This document shows positions 17,210-24,483 of a stretch of 64,000 bases of DNA, piece after piece. The notes under the pieces were generated by a model. It had not been told where the DNA came from, made no database searches, and saw nothing but the letters and a program-made list of their open reading frames with translations. Positions within the stretch are counted from its first letter, which is position 1. Each line of letters starts with the position of its first letter. Origin of the DNA: Clostridia bacterium. GTDB taxonomy: Bacteria; Bacillota; Clostridia; Oscillospirales; RGIG5554. The stretch covers positions 1 to 64,000 of the forward strand of contig JAFWAE010000026.1 in assembly GCA_017507855.1 (NCBI GenBank), read 5' to 3'. A program made the position numbers and the translations under genes.

Positions 17210-19021
17210 ATGAGGAAATGGGAGTTTTACACTGCCAAAGAGCTGAAGCCCAAAGGGTGGTTGAAACGCCAACTGGAGATCCAGGCCGCGGGTTTGAGCG
17301 GAAATTTGGATAAAATGTGGCCGGATATCAAGGAAAGCGCCTGGATCGGCGGCGGCCGCGAGGGTTGGGAAAGAGTTCCGTACTGGCTGGACGGCTTCAT
17401 TCCGTTGGCGTATGCTTTGGAAAACGAGGACATGATCTGCCGGGCCAAAACCTATATTGAAGCCATTTTGGCCGCCCAAAAGGAGGATGGCTGGATTTGC
17501 CCGTGCTCGGAGGAGGCTCGTCCCACCTACGATCCCTGGGCCATCGAGCTGATCTCAAAGGTGCTGGTCGTGTATTACCAATGCTCCAACGACGAACGCA
17601 TTCCCGACGTGCTGTACCGCGTTTTGAAAAATTACTACGAGTTGCTCAAAAACGGGACCGTTTCCCTGTTCGGTTGGGGAGAATTCCGTTGGTTTGAGGC
17701 TCTTATTGCCATTGGTTTTACGTATGAGCGCCGCAAGGAGGCGTGGCTGAAGGAGCTGGCCCAAATTCTTAAGAAGCAGGGCGCCGATTATGACAGCTAC
17801 ATAGAGCTTTGGAAAACCCCGCTTAACTGGTGGAGGCTTCAAACACATATCGTAAACCTGAACATGATGCTTAAGACCGAGGCCGTTGGATGCGATCTGT
17901 TGGATGAACCGTACAGCGACCATGCAGAATATTTGCGTGGCATTTTGGATCAGTATAACGGAACGGTATTTGAGGGCTTTACGGGTGACGAATGCCTGGC
18001 GGGAGTCAGTCCCATTCAGGGCACGGAGCTTTGCTCCATCGTGGAGCTGATGTATTCCTACGAGTGGCTGTACGCTTTCACCGGGGACCCCAAGTGGGCA
18101 GAAAGGCTGGAGGTGCTGGCCTTTAACGCATTGCCTGCCACCCTGAGCGACGACATGTGGACACATCAGTATTTGCAGATGAGCAACCAGATCTCCTGCG
18201 AAAAATTCCCCGGCAAGGCTGTTTTCAGAACGAATGGGCCCGAGTCTCATCTCTTTGGGCTGGAGCCCACTTACGGTTGCTGCACGGCCAATTTTAACCA
18301 GGGGTGGCCCAAGTTTGCCCTCTCTGCCTTTATGCGCGGGAAAAACAAGGTACTCAGCGCGTTTATGCTGCCCTGCGAGCTGAACGACGACGGGATCCGC
18401 GTTGCGGTGGAAACTGAATATCCCTTTAAAAATCGCGCCAAGTATCGGGTGGAAGCTCAAAAGGATTTTGAATTGGTCATCCGCATTCCCTCCTTTGCCC
18501 AAAACGTGAAGATCAACGGCAATGCCTTTGAAGGAAGCGAAGTGTGCCTGGAGATCAAGAAAGGGGCAAATACGGAGATCTGCGTGGAATTCGAGGCTCC
18601 GCCCTGCCATCAAAAGCGCCCCAACGGGCTCTATGCCCTGCGCGCGGGCTCCTTGATCTTCTCCCTTCCCATTGCCTACGAAACCCGGATGCACGAGTAC
18701 GAAAGAGACGGTGTTTGCCGAAAATTCCCCTATTGCGACTACGAGCTGATCCCCAAATCTGCGTGGAACTATGCCTTCTGCTCGCCCGAGCTTTTCCTTG
18801 AGCCGAGAGAGATTTCTGCCATTCCCTTCTCTTCTAAGGAACCGCCCGTGGTAGTGAAAGCCAAGATGAAGCAGATCGATTGGGGCATGGAGGACGGATA
18901 CGAGACCGTTTGCGCCAAGATCCCCCATTCGCTGACGCCCTGTTCTGCCGAGGAGGAAGTGGAGCTTTGGCCTTACGCCTGTGCCAAGCTTCGCATGACG
19001 GAGATGCCCTTGCTCCCGTAA
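17210..19021 (+). CDS. GH127-like (DUF1680) beta-L-arabinofuranosidase
   Basis: A 603-residue cytoplasmic enzyme (no signal peptide) of the GH127/DUF1680 group, whose founder removes beta-L-arabinofuranose using a zinc-bound Cys nucleophile. The alpha/alpha-barrel N-terminal part includes REGWERVPYWLDGFIPLAYA. The zinc site is visible: Glu273-x-Cys275 (GTELCSIVE) and Cys357-Cys358 (YGCCTANF), matching the Glu-x-Cys and Cys-Cys pattern of the family. The C-terminal part is beta-rich. RBS GAGGTGA. It faces the AraC-type regulator and is followed by a convergent MFS gene, forming a small arabino-oligosaccharide locus. The exact linkage cut is inferred. Confidence 0.88.
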   Translation: MRKWEFYTAKELKPKGWLKRQLEIQAAGLSGNLDKMWPDIKESAWIGGGREGWERVPYWLDGFIPLAYALENEDMICRAKTYIEAILAAQKEDGWICPCSEEARPTYDPWAIELISKVLVVYYQCSNDERIPDVLYRVLKNYYELLKNGTVSLFGWGEFRWFEALIAIGFTYERRKEAWLKELAQILKKQGADYDSYIELWKTPLNWWRLQTHIVNLNMMLKTEAVGCDLLDEPYSDHAEYLRGILDQYNGTVFEGFTGDECLAGVSPIQGTELCSIVELMYSYEWLYAFTGDPKWAERLEVLAFNALPATLSDDMWTHQYLQMSNQISCEKFPGKAVFRTNGPESHLFGLEPTYGCCTANFNQGWPKFALSAFMRGKNKVLSAFMLPCELNDDGIRVAVETEYPFKNRAKYRVEAQKDFELVIRIPSFAQNVKINGNAFEGSEVCLEIKKGANTEICVEFEAPPCHQKRPNGLYALRAGSLIFSLPIAYETRMHEYERDGVCRKFPYCDYELIPKSAWNYAFCSPELFLEPREISAIPFSSKEPPVVVKAKMKQIDWGMEDGYETVCAKIPHSLTPCSAEEEVELWPYACAKLRMTEMPLLP

Positions 19022-19034
19022 CAACCCTTTGTAC

Positions 19035-19077
19035 AAAAAAGCTCTTCCCGTTTTTCATGTGGGAAGAGCTTTTTTTC
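19035..19077. terminator. Bidirectional terminator between GH127 and MFS genes
   Basis: A 15-base stem (AAAAAAGCTCTTCCC with its complement at 19061-19075) flanked by A-tract and T-tract serves both convergent genes. Confidence 0.88.
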
Positions 19078-19081
19078 GTTT

Positions 19082-20332
19082 TTAAACAGCAGTCGCTTTT
19101 TTGTGGGCAAAATACCGTTTCATATATAGGACGGCGACCAAGCCCAACAGGGGGAACAGGGCGCCGACGAGCATACCCGCCTTCAGGCCGATCTGTTCCG
19201 GGCTCAGTCCCCAGGCCCGGCCCCATTGAGCGGCTTGAGGAAGCAGGGATACCTGGTCGGCCACGATACCCAGCAGCTGCGGCCCTACCGAGCCGCCGAA
19301 ATCGCCGCCTGCAGCCATCAGCGCATAGGCGGTGACACCTGCGGCGGGGAATTTTTCTTCCATAAAGATCAGCATGCCGGGCCACAGCATGGAGGTGCAA
19401 AGCCCGGTGAGGGTACACGCTGCCAGGCAGACGGCCGGGTGATTGACCAGCCCTGCCACCAAATAGCAACCTATGGCTCCCACCATACCCCACAAAAGCA
19501 CGGCCGTGATATTTTTACCCCGTTTGGCATACCAGGTTCGCCCAAGCCCCAGCAAAACGGCAAAGCTGGCCAAGCCCAGCACGTCGCCCAGCGCCTTGGA
19601 AATGTGCAGGGCCTTTTCCATGTAGCCGGAGATCCAGTTGGTCATGGCGTTTTCGGAGGCGCTTCCCAAAAAAATGCACAGCACGCAAAGGGCCATGCCA
19701 AAGCCTTTGCGAGGGGCTTTTTGCCCCCCGTTTTCTTGGGTCAGATCCATGTGGGGCATGGGGCACAAATGGAACAGCACGAAGGAGATCAGGGGAAGCA
19801 CTGCCCAAAACAGGGTCAAAAACATCCAGCTTTCCCGCCCAAAAAGCTGCAAAAACAGCGTGCTGACAAGCACTACGCCCACCACTCCGTAAGCGTACAG
19901 GGAATGCAGGGTGCTCATGTCCCGTTCCGGATTGTTGGAGGGAAGGGCGGCTACCGTGGGGCTGAGCAACACCTCGCAAAGGCCTGCGGAAACGGAAAAG
20001 ATCACCGTGCCGACCAATAATCCCACATACGCGTATTGGGGGAAAAACGCGGGAACGAGGGCGTAGACGACTAGGCCCAAAGAGGTCAGTAAGGGCATGA
20101 TCTGCACTGTTTTCAGGGGATTAAAGCGGGAGGAAAAAAGGGAAAATATCAAGTCGATGGCCAGTTGGGTGCAGAAATTGACCAGCACCAACGTGCCCAA
20201 AAAGGTGTACGAAATGCCGTACATTTCCCGAAAGGTCACAAACAGTACGGGTGGCAGGCTAAACACGGAGGACATGGCCAGATAGGTGTAGTAGCAAGCC
20301 CGCCGCGTGGCTTTGAAATTGGGGGAGGACAT
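19082..20332 (-). CDS. MFS transporter, probable sugar permease
   Basis: A 416-residue membrane protein with about 12 hydrophobic segments in two six-helix halves, separated by a polar loop near residues 200-215 (HMDLTQENGGQKAPRKG). It resembles FucP/sugar-type major facilitator proteins by general pattern, with no unique substrate motif visible. Its position next to the GH127-like enzyme and AraC-type regulator suggests import of the arabinoside, but it is on the opposite strand with its own promoter. Confidence 0.85.
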   Translation of the reverse strand: MSSPNFKATRRACYYTYLAMSSVFSLPPVLFVTFREMYGISYTFLGTLVLVNFCTQLAIDLIFSLFSSRFNPLKTVQIMPLLTSLGLVVYALVPAFFPQYAYVGLLVGTVIFSVSAGLCEVLLSPTVAALPSNNPERDMSTLHSLYAYGVVGVVLVSTLFLQLFGRESWMFLTLFWAVLPLISFVLFHLCPMPHMDLTQENGGQKAPRKGFGMALCVLCIFLGSASENAMTNWISGYMEKALHISKALGDVLGLASFAVLLGLGRTWYAKRGKNITAVLLWGMVGAIGCYLVAGLVNHPAVCLAACTLTGLCTSMLWPGMLIFMEEKFPAAGVTAYALMAAGGDFGGSVGPQLLGIVADQVSLLPQAAQWGRAWGLSPEQIGLKAGMLVGALFPLLGLVAVLYMKRYFAHKKATAV

Positions 20333-20363
20333 GGGATCACTCGCAATTCGAAATTTTTTCCAA

Positions 20364-20392
20364 ATTATATCATGAGAAGAAAAAAAAGTAAA
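20364..20392 (-). promoter_or_regulatory. Sigma-A promoter of the MFS gene
   Basis: Minus-strand TTTACT (20392-20387), 17-base spacer, TATAAT (20369-20364), 32 bases before the start codon. Confidence 0.65.
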
Positions 20393-20450
20393 TGATTTAC
20401 CCCGTTTCTTTTTGGAAAAAACGGTTGTTTTGCCTCCTTGAACCGACCGT

Positions 20451-20479
20451 GTATATTTTCCAAAAAGCTTTTTATACTA
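20451..20479 (+). promoter_or_regulatory. Sigma-F/G-like promoter of spoVAD
   Basis: GTATA at 20451-20455 fits the GNATR -35 box of forespore sigma factors, followed after 17 bases by TATACTA at 20473-20479, one base off CATNNTA. It is 40 bases upstream of the spoVAD start, and spoVA operons are known sigma-G targets. Confidence 0.55.
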
Positions 20480-20518
20480 TACGTAAAAACAATGTGCGCG
20501 GGGCGCAAGGAGGAAACA

Positions 20519-21520
20519 ATGCTTTTCGATTTTTTCAGCCGTGCGGCGTTGGCGGATCTTTTTACCGTGGGGGGGAAATTTGAAGCACAGGGACCGCTGG
20601 CGGGGGCGATAGACCTGCTTTGCCGGGATACCAGCCTGGGAACAGCCAGCTGGGAGGAGGCAGAGAGCGCCTTGCAGACCGCCGCCCTGGCCGGCCTGAA
20701 GGCACGCAACCTTAAGCGAACGCCCCAGCTTTTGGTGGGCGGTGACCTGGAAAACCAATGCACGGCCACCACCTTTGGAGCGGCCTCCTGCGGCTTGCCC
20801 GTTTTGGGACTGTACGGCGCCTGCTCCACCTTTGCCCTTGGGCTTTTGACGGCGGGGATGATCTGTGCGGCCTCTCAAGCCCAACGGGTGGGGGTGGTGG
20901 CCTCATCTCATTATTGCGCGGCAGAGCGACAGTTTCGCTTTCCGCTGGAATACGGCAATCAGGCTACGCCCACTTCACAGCACACGGTCACGGGAGCGGC
21001 GGCGGCATTGGTCACCTTTGCCGCGGGCGTTGGTGAGGAGATCACCCTGCGGCGTGGCTATGTGGGACACGTGGTGGATTACGGGGTAAAGGATCCGGCT
21101 AACATGGGGGCCGCCATGGCCCCCGCCGCCGCGGAGACCCTGAACGGCTTTTGGACGGCCTCCTCCACCGCGCCGGAGGATTACGACCTAATCTTAACGG
21201 GTGACTTGGGGGAAACGGGAAGTCGGCTGTTGCAACAACTGCTGGCGGAGCACAAGGAATTTAAGCGGGTGCATCGGGACGGCGGAATGTTGATCTTTGA
21301 TGCCAAAAAGCAGCGCCTGCAATCCGGGGGCTCCGGCTGTGCCTGCTCGGCGTTGGTCATGGGAGCGTACGCTTTGCCCCTGATGCGCCAAGGGCTGGTC
21401 AGGCGGATGCTGTTGGTGGGTACGGGGGCATTAATGAGCCCTGTGACCTCCATGCAAGGGAAAGCCATTCCCTGTGTGGCCCATGCAATCGAATTGGAAC
21501 GGAGGGATCTGCTTTGCTGA
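20519..21520 (+). CDS. spoVAD: Stage V sporulation protein AD
   Basis: SpoVAD binds dipicolinic acid on the outer face of the forespore inner membrane during its uptake. The 333-residue protein has the thiolase-like fold of the family, with landmarks LVGGDLENQCTATTFGA, LYGACSTFALGL and SSHYCAAERQFRFPLEYGNQ, and VTGAAAALV. The start is the ATG 5 bases after AAGGAGG (20507-20513). The stop overlaps spoVAE by 7 bases. It is separated from spoVAC by about 8.5 kb. Confidence 0.96.
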   Translation: MLFDFFSRAALADLFTVGGKFEAQGPLAGAIDLLCRDTSLGTASWEEAESALQTAALAGLKARNLKRTPQLLVGGDLENQCTATTFGAASCGLPVLGLYGACSTFALGLLTAGMICAASQAQRVGVVASSHYCAAERQFRFPLEYGNQATPTSQHTVTGAAAALVTFAAGVGEEITLRRGYVGHVVDYGVKDPANMGAAMAPAAAETLNGFWTASSTAPEDYDLILTGDLGETGSRLLQQLLAEHKEFKRVHRDGGMLIFDAKKQRLQSGGSGCACSALVMGAYALPLMRQGLVRRMLLVGTGALMSPVTSMQGKAIPCVAHAIELERRDLLC

Positions 21521-21873
21521 CGGATCTGCTGAAGACTTTTTTTGTGGGCGGGGGCTTTTGCCTGCTGGCGCAAATCCTTATTTGCAAGACCAAACTGACT
21601 CCTGCCCGTATTCTAACGGGATACGTGTGCCTGGGCGTGCTCCTTACGGCAGTGGGGGTATACCCTGCCTTAGTTGAATTTGCGGGGGCGGGGGCCACTG
21701 TGCCGCTGACGGGTTTTGGTTTCAGCTTGGCCAAGGGAGTGCGCCTGGCGGTAGATCAGCAAGGTGCGGCGGGGATCCTGACCGGGGGGCTGACCGCCAC
21801 GTCCGGCGGAATCGCGGCGGCCATCGTCTTTTCCCTGACTGCGGCCTTTTTGGGAAAGAGCAAGGACCGCTGA
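21514..21873 (+). CDS. spoVAE: Stage V sporulation protein AE (AEb-type)
   Basis: A 119-residue membrane subunit of the SpoVA dipicolinate channel. It has four hydrophobic segments and the SpoVA core, seen also in SpoVAC (GVYPALVEFAGAGATVPLTGFG). The start is TTG at 21514, supported by GGAGG ten bases before and by the 7-base overlap with spoVAD, which implies coupling. Length is normal for SpoVAEb. Confidence 0.93.
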   Translation: MLTDLLKTFFVGGGFCLLAQILICKTKLTPARILTGYVCLGVLLTAVGVYPALVEFAGAGATVPLTGFGFSLAKGVRLAVDQQGAAGILTGGLTATSGGIAAAIVFSLTAAFLGKSKDR

Positions 21874-21924
21874 AAGGGTGCGATGGCGGCTAAGCAAGCC
21901 TGCAATCCGTTTGGCGCAAACGAA

Positions 21925-21964
21925 AAAGAGGTTAAGATCCTTGGATCTTAACCTCTTTGCTTCT
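21925..21964. terminator. Bidirectional terminator between spoVAE and copA
   Basis: AAAGAGGTTAAGATC pairs with its exact complement around a 4-base loop, then T-rich sequence; it ends both convergent units. Confidence 0.85.
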
Positions 21965-21972
21965 TTAAAGAG

Positions 21973-22173
21973 TTACAGCACTTGGTAGCCTTGGGCTTCT
22001 ACGGCTTGGCGAAGAACCTCATCTGCCAGCTCCTGCTCCAGCACCACGCGCACGGTGCTCTGCTTGTGGTCGGGGAAGGCTTCTTTGACACCGGACAGCT
22101 CTTCCAGGCATTTTTTTACACGGGCTTCGCAGTGGGGGCACATCATGCCTTCCACTTTCAGGATCTTTTCCAT
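21973..22173 (-). other. Possible internal start giving free CopZ-like copper chaperone
   Basis: Within copA, an ATG at 22173 begins a 66-residue stretch equal to a whole CopZ protein, with the Cu-binding MCPHC motif near its start. AAAAGGAG (22190-22183) lies 9 bases upstream, a proper ribosome binding site inside the linker-coding sequence. This suggests that the chaperone can be made alone as well as fused, or that two adjacent genes fused recently and kept the old start signal. Confidence 0.5.
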
Positions 22174-24462
22174 GGTTTTCGGCTCCTTTTTACGGTTGTT
22201 TTTAGCTTGCAGGCCGTTTCTTTTACGGCCGAAAAGGTCAAAGAAATTCAGACGAAGGGCGTTGGAGACCACACAAAAGCTGGAAAGGCTCATGGCCGCC
22301 GCGCCGATCATGGGGCTTAAGGAAATATCTGCCAGGGGAATCCACATCCCTGCCGCTAAAGGAATGCAAACGATGTTATAGAAAAAGGCCCAAAACAGAT
22401 TTTGGTGAATGTTTCGAAGGGTTGCACGGCTGAGGCGGATCGCCGCAACGGCATCGGTCAGGCGGCTTTTCATCAGCACTACGTCGGCCGCATCCATGGC
22501 CACGTCTGTTCCCGCACCGATGGCGATGCCCGTGTCTGCACGGGTCAGGGCGGGAGCGTCGTTGATGCCGTCACCCACCATGGCCACCTTTCCCTGCTGC
22601 TGCAGGCGGCGGATCACCTGCTCTTTGCCGTCGGGCAGTACGCCTGCGATCACCTCGTCGATGCCGGCTTGGGCGCCGATAGCTTTGGCTGTGCGCTCGT
22701 TATCTCCGGTAAGCAGGATCACCCGCAAACCCAGCTCCTTCAGCTCGGCGATGGCGGTGGCGCTGTCCTCGCGAAGGGTATCTGCCACGGCGATCAGGCC
22801 GATAAAGTGGCCGTCTTCGCCAAAGATCAGAGGAGTCTTTCCCTCTTCAGCCAGGCCTTGAGCGCGGGTTTGAAGCTCCTCAGGGAGGGAAAACTGTTGC
22901 TGCATATACGTCACGCTCCCTCCCGAAAGCACGTGGCCTTGTGCTTTGGCGGACAGACCGTTACCGGGGAAAACGGTAAAGTCTTCCGTTTCGGTCAGGG
23001 GGATCTGCTCTTGCCGGGCGTATTCCATCACGGCCTTGGCCAAGGGATGTTCGCTTTTTTGCTCCAAAGAGGCCGCCCGTGTCAGCAGTTGTTGAGCCGA
23101 AAGGCCCGGGGTGGGAAGCACGTCGGTTACACGGGGAGTACCGTTGGTGACGGTGCCCGTTTTATCCAGCACAAGGATCTGCGTTTTTCCCGCCTGCTCC
23201 AAGGCGGCGGCGTTTTTAAACAGAATACCGTGTCCGGCCCCGCGGCCGCTACCCACCATAATGGCTACGGGAGTGGCCAGGCCCAGGGCACAGGGGCAGC
23301 TGATGACCAAAACGGACACCCCGCGGGTCAAGGCGAAGGCAAAGGATCCCCCTGCCAAAAGCCAGACGATCCAGGTCAGCAGAGCCAAACCCAGCACAAT
23401 GGGGACAAAAACGCCCGAAACGCGGTCAGCCACCTTGGCGATGGGGGCTTTGGAGGAGGAGGCTTCGCTGACCATTTGAATGATCTGTGACAACGCCGTA
23501 TCGCGCCCAGTCTTGGTGGCGCGGCAACGCAAAAAACCGCCGCAGTTGACGGTGGCGGCACAAACACGGTCGCCGGGCTGTTTATCCACAGGCAGACTTT
23601 CCCCCGTTAGGGCGGCTTCGTCGGCGGCACTGTGCCCCTCCAGCACCACTCCATCGGCGGGGAATTTTTCCCCGGGGCGCACGGCGAAAATCTCGCCGGT
23701 CAAAAGCTCGTCGGCAGAAATAGTCGTTTCACGCCCGTCTCGCAGGACCGTGGCCGTTTTGGGGCTTAGATCAAACAGGCTTTTTAAGGCGTTGGTGGTT
23801 TTTCCCTTGGAGCGGGCCTCCAAAAACTTTCCCAAAGTGATCAAGGTCACGATCATGGCCGCAGATTCAAAGTACAGGCCGTGAATGTGCTGGGAGGAGG
23901 AGGGAGTCAGCAGGGTGAAGAGCACGTATACGCTGTAGCCAAAGGAAGCGGAAGAGCCAAGGGCCACCAGCGTGTCCATGTTGGGAGCCCCGTGCATCAA
24001 AGCGGAAAAACCGTTGATGAAAAATTTTTGGTTGATGACCATGACCGTGGCGGCCAGTAAAAGCTGAGCCAGGGCGTTGGCGGCAGGCAACTCCAGAAAG
24101 GCGGGTACGGGCCAACCCCACATGCCGTGACCCATGGCCACGTACATCAGCGCCAGCAAAAAAATCAGGGAGATGAGAAAGCGGCGCAGCAAACGGGGGC
24201 TTTCTTCGTCTCGGAAGGGATCCTCTTTGGGGCCTTCGGCAGATGCGGCTTGGGCCGGTGCGGCTCGGGCCGGTGCGGCTCCGTAACCGGCCTTTTCCAC
24301 GGCGCGGATCACCTCTTGGGCAGAGGCAGTTCCCTCGACCGTCATGGAATGAGTCAGCAGATTGACCGAGCAGGAGGTCACACCGTCGGTTTGACGGACA
24401 GCCTTTTCCACACGGGCGCTACAGGCGGCACAGCTCATTCCCGTGATCTTATATCGTTCCAT
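21973..24462 (-). CDS. copA: Copper-exporting P-type ATPase CopA with C-terminal CopZ-like domain
   Basis: An 829-residue P1B-1 ATPase that pumps Cu(I) out. Order: N-terminal HMA domain with Cu ligands ([11 protein letters not shown], residues 8-18); eight TM helices; TGES actuator motif ([10 protein letters not shown]); Cu-site CPC at about residue 389 ([11 protein letters not shown]); phosphorylated Asp about 433 ([11 protein letters not shown]); hinge [10 protein letters not shown]. After the last TM helices a basic linker ([10 protein letters not shown]) leads into a second complete HMA domain from about residue 764 ([13 protein letters not shown]), normally the separate chaperone CopZ. 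The reading frame is continuous. It follows pcrA by 21 bases with a good RBS (AGAGGAG), so the two are probably cotranscribed. Confidence 0.93.
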   Translation of the reverse strand: MERYKITGMSCAACSARVEKAVRQTDGVTSCSVNLLTHSMTVEGTASAQEVIRAVEKAGYGAAPARAAPAQAASAEGPKEDPFRDEESPRLLRRFLISLIFLLALMYVAMGHGMWGWPVPAFLELPAANALAQLLLAATVMVINQKFFINGFSALMHGAPNMDTLVALGSSASFGYSVYVLFTLLTPSSSQHIHGLYFESAAMIVTLITLGKFLEARSKGKTTNALKSLFDLSPKTATVLRDGRETTISADELLTGEIFAVRPGEKFPADGVVLEGHSAADEAALTGESLPVDKQPGDRVCAATVNCGGFLRCRATKTGRDTALSQIIQMVSEASSSKAPIAKVADRVSGVFVPIVLGLALLTWIVWLLAGGSFAFALTRGVSVLVISCPCALGLATPVAIMVGSGRGAGHGILFKNAAALEQAGKTQILVLDKTGTVTNGTPRVTDVLPTPGLSAQQLLTRAASLEQKSEHPLAKAVMEYARQEQIPLTETEDFTVFPGNGLSAKAQGHVLSGGSVTYMQQQFSLPEELQTRAQGLAEEGKTPLIFGEDGHFIGLIAVADTLREDSATAIAELKELGLRVILLTGDNERTAKAIGAQAGIDEVIAGVLPDGKEQVIRRLQQQGKVAMVGDGINDAPALTRADTGIAIGAGTDVAMDAADVVLMKSRLTDAVAAIRLSRATLRNIHQNLFWAFFYNIVCIPLAAGMWIPLADISLSPMIGAAAMSLSSFCVVSNALRLNFFDLFGRKRNGLQAKNNRKKEPKTMEKILKVEGMMCPHCEARVKKCLEELSGVKEAFPDHKQSTVRVVLEQELADEVLRQAVEAQGYQVL

Positions 24463-24483
24463 AGCAGTCTCCTCTGCAAAGCT

